This document shows, piece after piece, positions 52,323 through 61,737 of a stretch of DNA of 64,000 nt. Below the pieces are notes generated by a model. The model was not told where the DNA came from. It saw only the letters and a program-made list of their open reading frames with translations, and did no database searches. The position numbers were made by a program, and so were the translations under genes. Source of the stretch: DASQFQ01 sp963811595 (GTDB taxonomy: Bacteria > Actinomycetota > Thermoleophilia > Solirubrobacterales > Solirubrobacteraceae). The stretch covers positions 186,001 to 250,000 of the forward strand of contig CAWERW010000016.1 in NCBI GenBank assembly GCA_963811595.1, in the 5' to 3' direction. Every line of letters begins with the position of its first letter. The first letter of the stretch is position 1.

Positions 52323-54086
52323 GTGCGCACCTTTCTCCGGCTCCTCGGCTTCCTCCGCCCCTATCGCCGGGGAGCGGTGTGGTCGATCGTCCTCGCGGGC
52401 ATCGCGATGCTCGGCACGGCCGCGATCCCGTGGCTGATCGGGCGCGCGATCGACGACATCCAGGCGGGCGACCGCGCCGACCTCGAGCTCCTGTGCGCGG
52501 CGCTCGTCGGCGCGGGCCTGCTGCGGCTCGTCTTCTCCGTCGCGCGGCGGATCGTGTCCGGGCACGTCTCGCTCGCGGTCGAGTACGACCTCCGCAACGG
52601 GCTCTACGGCCACCTGCAGGCGCTCGAGCTCGGCTTCTTCGACCGCCAGCAGACGGGCCAGCTGATGTCGCGCGCGACCGTCGACCTGCAGTCGATCCGC
52701 TTCTTCCTCGGCTACGGCTTCGTGTGGATCGCCCAGAGCGCGCTGACGATCCTGTTCGCGGCGATCGCGATGTTCGCCAAGGACCCGGCGCTCGCCGCGA
52801 TGGCGCTCGCGCCGGTCCCGTTCGTCGTCGTCGTCGCTGCCCGTTACGGGCGCCGCTCGCGGCCCGCGATCCAGGAGGTCCAGCAGCGGATCGGGGAGCT
52901 GACCGCCGAGGCTGAGGAGAACGTCTCCGGCGTTCGCGTCGTCAAGGCATTCGCCGCCGAGCCGCGCCAGCTCGGGCGCTTCCGCCACCAGGTCCACCGC
53001 GTGTTCGAGCAGGCGATGTACTCCAACCGGCTGAGCGCGTTCTACCAGCCGTTCATCGGCTTCCTGCCCCAGCTCGGGCTCGCCGCGATCCTGATCGTGG
53101 GCGGCCGGCAGGTGATCGACGGCACGCTGACCGCCGGCGACTTCGCGGCCTTCTACACGTACCTGCTGATGCTGATCTCGCCGATGCGCTCGCTCGGCAT
53201 CGCGCTCGGCTTCGCCCAGCGCGCGACCGCGTCCGGCGTGCGGCTGTTCGAGCTGCTCGACCGCGCGCCGCGGCTCGCGTCGCCGGCCGGCGCGCCGCCG
53301 CTGCCCGACGGCAACGGGCGCGTGGAGCTGCGCGGCGTGTCGTTCGCGTACGAGGACGGGCCGCCGATCCTCGACGACATCGACATGACGGTCGAGGGCG
53401 GCACGACGGTCGCGCTCGTGGGCGGGACGGGCTCCGGCAAGTCGTCGCTCGTGTCGCTGCTCGGCCGCAACTACGACGCCACGCGCGGCGCGGTGCTGGT
53501 CGACGGCGCCGACGTGCGCGAGGTCGAGCTCGGCTCGCTGCGCGGCCAGATCGGCGTCGTCACCGACGACCCGTTCCTGTTCAGCGCCAGCGTGCACGAC
53601 AACATCGCCTACGGGCGCCCGGACGCGACGCGCGAGGAGGTCGAGCGGGCGGCGGAGCGGGCGCAGGCCGCGGGCTTCATCGCCGAGCTGCCCGAGGGCT
53701 ACGACACGGTCGTCGGCGAGCGCGGGCTGACGCTGTCCGGCGGCCAGCGCCAGCGGATCGCGATCGCGCGGGCGCTCGTGACCGACCCGCGCATCCTCGT
53801 GCTCGACGACGCCACGTCCTCGGTCGACGCCTCGACCGAGCAGGCGATCAAGGACGCGCTGCGCGAGGCGATGCGGGGCCGCACGACGTTCGTGATCGCG
53901 CACCGGCTGTCGACGATCGCGCTCGCGGACGACATCGTCGTGCTCGAGGGCGGCCGGATCGCCGCGCGCGGCACGCATGACGAGCTGCTGCGCGAAAGCG
54001 AGCTGTACGCCGAGATCGCCGCCAAGGGCCTGCCCGACCAGGTGTTCCTCAACCGCAACCCGATCGAGAAGGTCGCCGGCCTGTGA
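52323..54086 (+). CDS. ABC exporter half-transporter, degenerate-site subunit
   Basis: 587 residues: six-helix type-I exporter membrane domain (about 1-320) and a nucleotide-binding domain. Walker A is GGTGSGKSS, signature LSGGQRQRIAIARAL, Walker B ILVLDDATSSVD with Asp where the catalytic Glu normally stands, and switch His in IAHRLS. Together with the next gene (LSAGQ signature, Glu present) it forms a heterodimer of the TM287/288-BmrCD type with one canonical and one degenerate ATP site. GTG 52323 lacks a ribosome site, and TGTAAT lies 4 nt upstream, suggesting a leaderless mRNA. Confidence 0.9.
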   Translation: MRTFLRLLGFLRPYRRGAVWSIVLAGIAMLGTAAIPWLIGRAIDDIQAGDRADLELLCAALVGAGLLRLVFSVARRIVSGHVSLAVEYDLRNGLYGHLQALELGFFDRQQTGQLMSRATVDLQSIRFFLGYGFVWIAQSALTILFAAIAMFAKDPALAAMALAPVPFVVVVAARYGRRSRPAIQEVQQRIGELTAEAEENVSGVRVVKAFAAEPRQLGRFRHQVHRVFEQAMYSNRLSAFYQPFIGFLPQLGLAAILIVGGRQVIDGTLTAGDFAAFYTYLLMLISPMRSLGIALGFAQRATASGVRLFELLDRAPRLASPAGAPPLPDGNGRVELRGVSFAYEDGPPILDDIDMTVEGGTTVALVGGTGSGKSSLVSLLGRNYDATRGAVLVDGADVREVELGSLRGQIGVVTDDPFLFSASVHDNIAYGRPDATREEVERAAERAQAAGFIAELPEGYDTVVGERGLTLSGGQRQRIAIARALVTDPRILVLDDATSSVDASTEQAIKDALREAMRGRTTFVIAHRLSTIALADDIVVLEGGRIAARGTHDELLRESELYAEIAAKGLPDQVFLNRNPIEKVAGL

Positions 54087-55879
54087 GCGGCGCGCCGACC
54101 GAGACCCACGAGCGGCTCGCCGACCTGCGCCGGCGCTGGCGCGCGACCAGCGGCCGCGGGCGCAAGCTGCGCGGGCTGATCGAGCTGCTGCGGCCCTACC
54201 GCGGGCGCGTGATCCTCGCCTTCATCGCGCTGCTGTTCGCCACCGCCGCGACGCTGGCGCCTCCGCCGCTGGCCAAGCTCGCGATCGACGAGGGCATCAC
54301 GCCGGGCGACGTCGGCACGCTCAACCTCGTCGTCGTCGGCTTCGTGATCTCGGCGCTCGTCTACTGGGGCGCCTCCTACGCGCAGACCTACCTCGTCGGC
54401 TGGGTGGGCCAGCGCGCGCTGCAGGATCTGCGGATCCAGCTCTTCGCGCACCTGCAGACGCTGTCGGTCGGCTTCTACTCGCGGCGCCGTGCCGGCGCGA
54501 TCATCTCGCGGCTGACGAACGACGTGCAGGCGCTCGACCAGCTCGTCTCCGACGGCGTGGTGACGCTGTTCGGCTCGACGCTGACGCTGCTCGGCACCGC
54601 GGCGATCCTGATCTGGCTCGACGCCCAGCTCGCGCTGCTCACGTTCCTGATCTTCCCGGTGCTCGGGATCGCGTCGTTCGTGTTCCGGATCGTCTCGGCC
54701 GACGCCTACCGGATCACGCGCGAGAAGATCGCGGCGATCACGGCGTACCTGCAGGAGACGCTGTCGGGCATCCGCGTCGTCCGCGCGTTCGCCCAGGAGC
54801 CGAGGCACAAGCGCCACTTCGCGGAGCTCAACGAGGAGAACCGCGCGGCGAACATGACGACGGTCTACCTCAACGCCGCGTACTTCCCCGGCGTCGAGCT
54901 GCTGTCGGCGCTCGCGACCGCGGGGATCCTGCTGTTCGGCGGCATCCAGGCGCTCCAGGGCGAGGTGACGATCGGCGTGCTCGTCGCCTTCGTCGCCGCG
55001 CTGAACAACTTCTTCGACCCGATCCAGCAGCTCTCCCAGCTCTACACGACCTACCAGGCCGGCATGGCCGCGCTCGACAAGATCTTCGAGCTGCTCGACG
55101 AGGAGCCCGACCTGCTCGACGGCGACCTGGTGCTCGAGCGGCTGCGCGGCGAGATCGTGTTCGACGACGTGATCTTCTCCTATGGCGGCGACGACGCCCT
55201 CTGCCACATCAACCTCCGCGTCCCGCCCGGCCAGACCGTCGCGCTCGTCGGCGCGACCGGCGCAGGCAAGTCGACGCTCGCCAAGCTCGTCGCGCGCTTC
55301 TACGACCCGACCTCGGGCCGGATCCTCGTCGACGGCCACGACCTGCGCGACGTCAGCGCGTCGTCGCTGCGCTCCCAGATGGGGATCGTGCCGCAGGAGG
55401 CGTTCCTGTTCAGCGGCACGATCGGCGAGAACATCGCGTTCGGCCGGCCCGATGCGACCCCGGAGGAGGTCGAGGAGGCGGCGCGGGCGGTCGGCGCGCA
55501 CGAGTTCATCGTGGCGCTCGAGCGCGGCTACGAGACCGCGGTCGGCGAGCGCGGCGCGCAGCTGTCCGCCGGCCAGCGCCAGCTCGTGGCGTTCGCGCGC
55601 GCGCTGATCGCCGACCCGCGCATCCTCGTGCTCGACGAGGCGACCTCGAACGTCGACATCCACACCGAGAGCAAGATCGAGGCGGGGCTGCGGCGGCTGC
55701 TCGGCGGGCGCACCGCGATCGTGATCGCGCACCGCCTCTCGACGATCCAGAACGCCGGCCGCATCGTCGTGCTGGATCATGGGCGCGTGGTCGAGCAGGG
55801 CACGCACGACGAGCTGATCGAGGCGCGCGGCGCCTACTTCAAGCTCTACCGCGACTGGGCGGAGCAGGCGGCGGCGTGA
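54083..55879 (+). CDS. ABC exporter half-transporter, catalytic-site subunit
   Basis: 598 residues: membrane domain with six helices (about 45-340) and ATPase domain with Walker A GATGAGKST, signature LSAGQRQLVAFARAL, Walker B ILVLDEATSNVD with catalytic Glu, and IAHRLST. GTGA overlap with the partner subunit shows co-translation. Such heterodimers export lipids, peptides or drugs; no substrate can be inferred. Followed by a lipocalin-like gene with another 4-nt overlap. Confidence 0.9.
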   Translation: MSGAPTETHERLADLRRRWRATSGRGRKLRGLIELLRPYRGRVILAFIALLFATAATLAPPPLAKLAIDEGITPGDVGTLNLVVVGFVISALVYWGASYAQTYLVGWVGQRALQDLRIQLFAHLQTLSVGFYSRRRAGAIISRLTNDVQALDQLVSDGVVTLFGSTLTLLGTAAILIWLDAQLALLTFLIFPVLGIASFVFRIVSADAYRITREKIAAITAYLQETLSGIRVVRAFAQEPRHKRHFAELNEENRAANMTTVYLNAAYFPGVELLSALATAGILLFGGIQALQGEVTIGVLVAFVAALNNFFDPIQQLSQLYTTYQAGMAALDKIFELLDEEPDLLDGDLVLERLRGEIVFDDVIFSYGGDDALCHINLRVPPGQTVALVGATGAGKSTLAKLVARFYDPTSGRILVDGHDLRDVSASSLRSQMGIVPQEAFLFSGTIGENIAFGRPDATPEEVEEAARAVGAHEFIVALERGYETAVGERGAQLSAGQRQLVAFARALIADPRILVLDEATSNVDIHTESKIEAGLRRLLGGRTAIVIAHRLSTIQNAGRIVVLDHGRVVEQGTHDELIEARGAYFKLYRDWAEQAAA

Positions 55880-56268
55880 GCGACGTCCCGCCCGAGCTCG
55901 TCGGCGCCTGGCGGCTCGTGGCCTTCGAGTACCGCGACAGCGAGGACGAGCCGTGGGAGTCGCCGCTCGGCGAGGGTGCGGGCGGGCAGCTCATCTGCAG
56001 CGCCGAGGGCGCGCTGTCGGTGCAGATCGACTCGCCGCACGCCGACGAGGATCTGCCGCGCTACGTCGCGTACTTCGGCACCGCCACGATTCGCAACCTC
56101 GAGCGCGACGGCGACCGGCTGCGCGGCGAGCTGATCTACTCGATCGAGGGCGGCACGCCGCTCGAGGCGCTCCACGTCGACCTCCCGCGGCCGTTCGAGA
56201 TCGCCGGCGACACGATGGTCATCGGCGATCAGCGGACGTGGCAGAACACGGTCCGGCGGATCCGCTGA
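55876..56268 (+). CDS. Lipocalin-like domain protein
   Basis: 130 residues. PPELVGAWRLVAFEYRD at the N-terminus (GxW motif of lipocalins) and a run of beta strands with DTMVIGDQRTWQNTVRRIR at the end, as in PF13924 lipocalin-like proteins. Cytoplasmic, with no signal peptide. GTG 55876 overlaps the ABC exporter stop, so it may bind the transported ligand; that is inference. Confidence 0.8.
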   Translation: MSDVPPELVGAWRLVAFEYRDSEDEPWESPLGEGAGGQLICSAEGALSVQIDSPHADEDLPRYVAYFGTATIRNLERDGDRLRGELIYSIEGGTPLEALHVDLPRPFEIAGDTMVIGDQRTWQNTVRRIR

Positions 56269-56272
56269 GCAG

Positions 56273-56343
56273 CTGCGGGGCAGGGACTCGAACCCCGATA
56301 ACCAGCTCCAGAGGCTGGCGTCTTGCCATTAGACGACCCCGCA
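56273..56343 (-). tRNA. tRNA-Gln (anticodon CTG)
   Basis: A 71-nt cloverleaf on the minus strand: acceptor TGCGGGG/CCCCGCA, D-stem GTCT/AGAC, anticodon stem CCAGC/GCTGG with loop CTCTGGA (anticodon CTG, complementary to 56309-56311), T-arm CGGGG-TTCGAGT-CCCTG. The U1-A72 pair and G73 are known glutamine identity elements. CCA is not encoded. It reads Gln CAG codons. Confidence 0.95.
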
Positions 56344-56568
56344 AGACGGCGCTCAGTCTAGCGTCACGTATCTCTCCGACGGCCTCCCGCTCTGACCACC
56401 GCAACCTCAGCCCCGCTGCGGTGTTGCGCCTGTTGATCCATCGTTGAATCGTCCATACGCTCTTCCCTTTGCCTGTCAGCACGCTAACTTTGAGCGCGTT
56501 GTCTGGATGACCGGAGGGAGGCGCCAGACCCTCATGTGCACGGCGGCGGGAAAGGGACATCCCCACTT

Positions 56569-57336
56569 ATGCGAGAAGCGAATTCAGGCACCGTTCAACT
56601 TCTGAAGGCCGATCCCGAGCTGGCGCGCGGCCTCGACGTGCCGCGAGCGCGCGAGGCGGCCGAGCGGCTCTACACCCGCGCGATCGACGTCCCGCGCGGG
56701 CGCTGGACGCCGCAGAAGTGGCTGAGCGGCGGGAGCCAGCCGATCGGCCTGCTGGTGCTCGAGGGCCTGCTGGTGCGCGAGGCGACGGTGAGCAACCACC
56801 CGTGCGCCGAGCTGCTCGGCCCCGGCGACCTGCTGCGCGCCGGTGACGACAACGACGCCGAGGAGCTGCTCCCGCGCCGCATCGACTGGGCGGCCGCGAC
56901 GAGCGCCCGCGTGGCGATCGTCGACCAGGCGCTCGCGGTGCGGATGGCGCAGTGGCCCGAGATCTTCGCCGCCCTGATGGACCGCGCGGCGCGCCGCGCC
57001 GAGCGGCTCGTGGTCACGCAGGCGATCGCGCACCTGACGCGCGTGGACGACCGCCTGCTGGCGCTGCTGTGGCTGCTCGCCGAGCGCTGGGGCCGCGTCG
57101 TGCCCGGCGGCGTGCTCGTCTCGCTGCGGCTGCCGCATCGCACGCTGGCCGGCATGGTCGGCGCCCGCCGCCCGTCGGTCACCACCGCGCTCGGCCAGCT
57201 GATGGCCCGCGGGGCGATCGAGCGCCGCTCCGACGGCGCGTGGATCCTGCGCGGCGCCCCGCCCTCCGGCGAGCGCATCGAGCAGCTCGGCGAGGCCGTG
57301 CCGTTCGCGCAGCAGCGCGTGAAGATCCCCGGCTAA
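56569..57336 (+). CDS. Crp/Fnr-family transcriptional regulator (cyclic-nucleotide pocket degenerate)
   Basis: 255 residues. N-terminal cupin-like sensory domain (VLEGLLVREATVSNHPCAELLGPGDLLRAGDDN), a dimerisation helix, and a C-terminal winged helix LPHRTLAGMVGARRPSVTTALGQLMARGAIERRSDGAWIL (about 190-232) of the Crp type. The phosphate-binding cassette (GExxxxxxxxxRxA) of cAMP-binding members is not visible, so the ligand is probably different. ATG 56569 with AAAGGGA upstream. The 225-nt gap behind tRNA-Gln is the AT-richest in the area and probably holds its promoter. Confidence 0.83.
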   Translation: MREANSGTVQLLKADPELARGLDVPRAREAAERLYTRAIDVPRGRWTPQKWLSGGSQPIGLLVLEGLLVREATVSNHPCAELLGPGDLLRAGDDNDAEELLPRRIDWAAATSARVAIVDQALAVRMAQWPEIFAALMDRAARRAERLVVTQAIAHLTRVDDRLLALLWLLAERWGRVVPGGVLVSLRLPHRTLAGMVGARRPSVTTALGQLMARGAIERRSDGAWILRGAPPSGERIEQLGEAVPFAQQRVKIPG

Positions 57337-58526
57337 GCCAGGTCTTCGGCCGTTACTTCAGTGCCCTCCGCGAGCAGGCGCTTGGCCTGCTCGAGGTCGT
57401 CGGAGCGCCCGACGGTGAGCGCCGCGACGACGCGGCCGCCGTCGAGGTAGAAGACCGTGAACTCGCCGCTCTCGAACGAGCCGCGCACGACCTCGCGGTC
57501 CCAGCGCTCGGCGGGGCCGACGTACTCGAGCGTGCACCAGTCGGCGAGGTCGGACCAGAAGTAGGGCACCTCGTCGTAGGGCCCCGGGTCGCCGGTCATG
57601 GCCTCCGCGACATAGCGTCCCTGCGCAGCGGCGACCTCGAAGTGCTCGACCCGCAGCCGGCGGCCGTGCACGATCGAGTCGTACTCGCACGGGTCGCCCG
57701 CGCACCAGATCCCCGGCGCAGACGTCTCCAGCGACGATGAGCACTTCACGCCGCCCGTCTCCCCCAGCTCGAGGCCCGCGCTGCGGGCCAGCATCACGTC
57801 CGGCATCGCGCCGGTCCCGAGCACGACCATGTCCGTGTCGAGCGTGCGCCCGGACTCGGTCACGACGCGCTGCACGCGCCCCTCGCCCTCGAAGCGGGCG
57901 AGCGGGTCGGCGGTGACGCACTCGATGCCGTGGTCGGCCAGCAGCGCGCGGAAGTGCTCGCCCACGGCGGGCCCGAAGTGGGTCGCGAGCGGCGCGTCCT
58001 CGATCATCACGAGCGTGCAGCGCTTGCCCATGGCGGTCAGCGACGCCGCCACCTCGCAGGCGATGTAGGAGCCGCCGATCAGCACGACCTGCTCGGCGTT
58101 CGCGGCATCGTTGCGCAGCGAGTCGGCCGTCCCGAGCGTGCGCAGGTAGTGGATGCCGTCGAGGTCGCCGCCGTCGACCCGCAGCCGCCGTACGTTCGCG
58201 CCGGTCGCGAGCAGCGCGCGCTCGAAGCTGACGGTGTCCTTGGTCGAGAGCGTGGCCGTCTTCCCGGCGGGGTCGAGCTTCATCACGCTCGTGCGCGTGC
58301 GCAGGTCGATGTCGCGCTCCCCGTACCAGTCCGCGGCGTGCAGCAGCGCGTCGTCCGCGGTCGACTCGCCGCGCAGCAGGTCCTTCGAGCACGGCGGCCG
58401 CTCGTACGGCGGCTGCGGCTCGCGCCCCACCATGACCACGGAGCCCTCGAAGCCGCCCTCGCGCAGCGCCTCGGCGCACGAGGCGCCCGCGAGCCCCGCG
58501 CCGACGATCAGGACGTCGGCGGTCAC
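57333..58526 (-). CDS. FAD-dependent NAD(P)H ferredoxin reductase-like oxidoreductase
   Basis: 397 residues. FAD site VLIVGAGLAGASCAEAL near 5-21, PPYERPPCSKDLLRGE near 38-53, NAD(P)H site LIGGSYIACEVAA near 147-159, late FAD motif IWCAGDPCEYDS near 272-283, and the reductase C-terminal domain VPYFWSDLADWCTLEYVG. Paralogue of 44400-45563. GTGA overlap with the TrkA gene at its 5' end shows a shared mRNA. Electron acceptor unknown. Confidence 0.88.
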   Translation of the reverse strand: MTADVLIVGAGLAGASCAEALREGGFEGSVVMVGREPQPPYERPPCSKDLLRGESTADDALLHAADWYGERDIDLRTRTSVMKLDPAGKTATLSTKDTVSFERALLATGANVRRLRVDGGDLDGIHYLRTLGTADSLRNDAANAEQVVLIGGSYIACEVAASLTAMGKRCTLVMIEDAPLATHFGPAVGEHFRALLADHGIECVTADPLARFEGEGRVQRVVTESGRTLDTDMVVLGTGAMPDVMLARSAGLELGETGGVKCSSSLETSAPGIWCAGDPCEYDSIVHGRRLRVEHFEVAAAQGRYVAEAMTGDPGPYDEVPYFWSDLADWCTLEYVGPAERWDREVVRGSFESGEFTVFYLDGGRVVAALTVGRSDDLEQAKRLLAEGTEVTAEDLA

Positions 58527-59206
58527 GACGGCTCGTCGCCGTCGGCGACGAACTCCGCCGTGATCTGGTCCTCGAGGCCGGGATCGAGCACGACGAGCAC
58601 CTCGTCGCCGGCCTTCACGACCGTGTCGGGCTTCGGCACGAAGCCCGAGCCGTCGCGCAGCACGGAGATCACGAGCGAGCCCTCGGGCATCGTCAGGTCC
58701 GCCACCTTGGCGCCCGCCGCCGGCGCGCTCTCGGACACCACGAGCTCGATGATCTCGAGCCGCTCCTCGGGCAGGTCGAGCAGGTGGACGAGGCCGTAGC
58801 TGGGCACCTCGTGCTCGATCAGGCGCAGGATCAGGTCGGTCGCCGACACCGCCGGCTGGATCCCGAGCAGCTTGAAGTGCTCGAGGTTCCGCGGGTTGTT
58901 GACGCGGGCGATGATGCGCTCGCAGAGGTACTTCTCCTTCGCGACCTGGCAGATCAGGAGGTTGTCCTCGTCGTCGCCCGTGACCGCGACCACGAGGTCG
59001 GCGCGCTGGATGCCCGCGCGCTCGAGCACCCACAGCTCGGTCGAGTCGCCGTACTGGACCGCGTGCTCGAGCTCCTGCTCGACGGTCAGGTAGCGCCGCC
59101 GGTCCTGCTCGATGACCGTCACCTCGTGGCCCTTCTCGATCAGCTCGCGCGCGAGGTTCCAGCCGACCTTGCCGGCGCCCGCGATGATCACGTACAGCCC
59201 GTCCAC
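58523..59206 (-). CDS. TrkA-family potassium channel/transporter regulator (CeoC-like)
   Basis: 227 residues: RCK_N domain with the NAD(H)-binding YVIIAGAGKVGWNLARELIEKGHEVTVIEQD near 5-35 and NNPRNLEHFKLLGIQPAVSATDL, then an RCK_C domain near 140-220 (AAGAKVADLTMPEGSLVISVLRDG). Binds NAD(H)/ATP and gates K+ uptake in Trk/Ktr systems. Tandem with a second TrkA gene 3 nt upstream, as ceoB-ceoC in mycobacteria, and followed by a reductase gene. Confidence 0.88.
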   Translation of the reverse strand: MDGLYVIIAGAGKVGWNLARELIEKGHEVTVIEQDRRRYLTVEQELEHAVQYGDSTELWVLERAGIQRADLVVAVTGDDEDNLLICQVAKEKYLCERIIARVNNPRNLEHFKLLGIQPAVSATDLILRLIEHEVPSYGLVHLLDLPEERLEIIELVVSESAPAAGAKVADLTMPEGSLVISVLRDGSGFVPKPDTVVKAGDEVLVVLDPGLEDQITAEFVADGDEPS

Positions 59207-59209
59207 GCC

Positions 59210-59635
59210 CTACTGCTCCTCGAGCGCGGCGGCCGCGAGCTGCTCGATCGCGATCTGGGTCGGGCAGATCGTGTGGACGCCCTGCTCGGAGTACCAGGCG
59301 GCGCGGCGCGGGTCGAGCACGCGCGCGATCACCTTGGTGACCTCGTAGCGGCGCTGGGCGATCTGCGAGACGACGAGGTTGGTGTTGTCGCCGTTGGTGG
59401 CGGCGATGAAGACGTCGGCCTCCTCGATCCCGGCCTCGGTGAGCGCGTCCATCTCGAGCGCCGTGCCGATCGTGAAGCGCCCGCCGGCCTCCTCCCAGCC
59501 CTGGCCGAGCTCGACGTCGAGCCGCTCGTGGGAGAGCGGGTCCTCGTCGAGCACGGACACGGTGTGGCCGGCCCGCAACGCGGCGGTGGCCACGGACGAA
59601 CCGACCCTGCCGGCGCCGACGACGAGCACGAACAC
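59210..59635 (-). CDS. TrkA-N (RCK_N) single-domain potassium regulator (CeoB-like)
   Basis: 141 residues holding only the NAD-binding half: FVLVVGAGRVGSSVATAALRAGHTVSVLDEDP near 2-33 and FIAATNGDNTNLVVSQIA, ARVLDPRRAAWYSEQGVHTICPT. The RCK_C domain is absent, shorter than mycobacterial CeoB (~227). GTG 59635 begins where the conserved fold begins; the longer open frame is shadow of the APC gene. Probably pairs with the full TrkA downstream. Confidence 0.85.
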   Translation of the reverse strand: MFVLVVGAGRVGSSVATAALRAGHTVSVLDEDPLSHERLDVELGQGWEEAGGRFTIGTALEMDALTEAGIEEADVFIAATNGDNTNLVVSQIAQRRYEVTKVIARVLDPRRAAWYSEQGVHTICPTQIAIEQLAAAALEEQ

Positions 59636-59646
59636 GGGCGTGGACT

Positions 59647-61737
59647 CTAGCCCGCGGACGGCCGAGCCGCTGCGTCCGGGTCGGAGATCCCGCCGTCGTC
59701 CCCCACGGCCTCGGCGGGCTGCGTCGGGTCCGCGGCCGGCGGCGGCGCGAAGTGGGCGACGTGGTCGGGCAGCTCGGCGCGCTCGGCCTCGCCGGGCGGC
59801 GCCGTCAGGATCACCCGGCACGGCGCCTTCGTCACCACGTAGCGCGTCGTCGCGCCCACGAACGTGTCGTAGAGACCGGGCTTGCCGCCCATCAGCGGGC
59901 CGCCGCGCATGCGCGTCGGCTCCTCGGCGGCGAGCACGATCGCCTCGACCCCGCGGCGCTTCGCCTCGCGCACGATCCCCTCGCCGGCGTTGCGGGCGCG
60001 CACGGTCGCGGTGGCGACCTCGACGCCCTCGTACTCCTCCCCCACCGCCTTGGCGCGCGCGAGCGCCTTGCGCGCGCGCTTGAGGTCCTCGTCGGGGATG
60101 CGCGCGTCGATCGGCAGCGCCATCGGCACCTCGAACACCCACACCGCCTCGATCACCGCGCCGCCCTCGCCCGCGTCTTCGTTCTCCTCCGCCGACAGCC
60201 GGCCGGCGGTCTGCATGATGTCGTCGTCGAGCGGACGCCCGAGCACCGGCACGAGGATCGAGCCGTACTCCGCCTCCGCGCGCCCGCGCCGCGTCAGGGC
60301 GCGCTCGGGGATCGTCACGCGCTTGAGGATCGGCTTGCCCTCGGACAGCCGGTAGGCGACGTAGAGCGCGATCCCGAACGTCATCCAGCCCGCGCCGGCC
60401 CAGCGGCCTTCGCCGTGCAGCGAGATCACCGCCAGGAACGCGGCGAACGACAGCACGGCGCCGAGCGCGGCGCTCACCGGCAGCTCGCCCCTGCCGATGC
60501 GCAGGTTGACCGGGATCTTGAACGGGCGGTCGCGGTCGGGCTCGAGCCAGCGCAGCCGGATCACCGACAGGTGGACGATCGTGAACGAGATCGTCGCGCC
60601 GAACGCGTAGATCGAGGCGAGGAACTCGATGTCGGCCGGGATCAGGAGCACGATCGCCAGCAGCGCGCCGACCCCGATGATCACGACCGGCGTCGCGCGC
60701 GTCGGGTGCAGACGGCCGATCGCGGACGGGATCTGGCGGTTGAGCGCGAGCGAGTAGCCCAGCCGCGCCAGCCCGAGCATCGCCGCGTTGCACGCGATCA
60801 CGAGGATCGCGACCGCCGAGATCCCGATCAGGACGCGGAACGTGTCGGCGAGCCACGCCTGCTCGAAGGCGGCCGCGACACCGAGCATCGGCGCGTCGAC
60901 GTAGTCGTCACGGCCGCTGCGCAGGTCGTTCACCGGCAGCGCGCTGACCGCGACGAGCGCGATCCCCACGTAGGGGATGAAGGCCAGCATCCGCGCGGTC
61001 ATCAGCCGCTTGAGCCCCTTGCGGCCGACCGCCACCTCGCCCGCGAGGCCCGACGAGGCGTCGACGCCGGCGAACGTGACCAGCGTCAGCGTGAACGCGA
61101 AGACGAGGTCCTTGGCCGACGGCGTGCCGCCGAGGCTGGCCGGGTCGGTGAGCGCGTCGGGGTTGAGCAGGAGCGCCAGGCCGAGGATCACGATCGCCGT
61201 CTGCAGCACGAGGTCGGCGAGCACGACGAACGCGAACCGCTCGTAGCGCTTGGAGCCCGCGCCGCGGAGGTTCAGCCACGCGACGCCGATCACGACGGCC
61301 GACCCGAACAGGAACTCCGACAACCCGCCCGCGACCGGGTCGAACAGCACCGCGGCGTAGTCCGTGGTCGCGAACGCGGTGATCGCGATCAGCAGGATGT
61401 AATCGAGCAGGATCGCCCAGCCGGCGATGAAGCTCAGCAGCTCGTTGAACGCGTAGCGGGCGATGACCGTCGCGCCGCCGCGCTCCTGGTGCAGCGAGGC
61501 GCCCTCGACATAGGAGAGGACCACGAGGCCGAAGAACATGGCCGCGACGAGGAAGACGAGCCACGCGAAGCCGAGCGCGGCCTGCACGACCAGGCCGAGC
61601 GCGAAGTAGATCGACGCGGCGATGAAGCCCTGGACGATCCCGAACAGCGCCGGCGAGCCGAGGCCGCGCCGCAGCGCCTTCGGCGTCTCCAGCTCCCACC
61701 GCGGCATCCGCCGCTTCACCGGCGGCGTTGCGCCCAC
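59647..61737 (-). CDS. APC-superfamily permease with C-terminal USP-like domain
   Basis: 696 residues. About 12 transmembrane helices (ALRRGLGSPALFGIVQGFIAASIYFALGLVV..., SYVEGASLHQERGGATVIARYAFNELLSF) followed by a cytoplasmic universal-stress-like domain near 490-650 (AEYGSILVPVLGRPLDDDIM, GVEAIVLAAEEPTRMRG, CRVILTAP) and a Pro/Asp-rich tail. Annotated in relatives as amino-acid permease, but the adjacent TrkA pair and the USP-like domain recall KimA-type potassium symporters and mycobacterial Rv2690c next to ceoBC. Confidence 0.83.
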   Translation of the reverse strand: MGATPPVKRRMPRWELETPKALRRGLGSPALFGIVQGFIAASIYFALGLVVQAALGFAWLVFLVAAMFFGLVVLSYVEGASLHQERGGATVIARYAFNELLSFIAGWAILLDYILLIAITAFATTDYAAVLFDPVAGGLSEFLFGSAVVIGVAWLNLRGAGSKRYERFAFVVLADLVLQTAIVILGLALLLNPDALTDPASLGGTPSAKDLVFAFTLTLVTFAGVDASSGLAGEVAVGRKGLKRLMTARMLAFIPYVGIALVAVSALPVNDLRSGRDDYVDAPMLGVAAAFEQAWLADTFRVLIGISAVAILVIACNAAMLGLARLGYSLALNRQIPSAIGRLHPTRATPVVIIGVGALLAIVLLIPADIEFLASIYAFGATISFTIVHLSVIRLRWLEPDRDRPFKIPVNLRIGRGELPVSAALGAVLSFAAFLAVISLHGEGRWAGAGWMTFGIALYVAYRLSEGKPILKRVTIPERALTRRGRAEAEYGSILVPVLGRPLDDDIMQTAGRLSAEENEDAGEGGAVIEAVWVFEVPMALPIDARIPDEDLKRARKALARAKAVGEEYEGVEVATATVRARNAGEGIVREAKRRGVEAIVLAAEEPTRMRGGPLMGGKPGLYDTFVGATTRYVVTKAPCRVILTAPPGEAERAELPDHVAHFAPPPAADPTQPAEAVGDDGGISDPDAAARPSAG

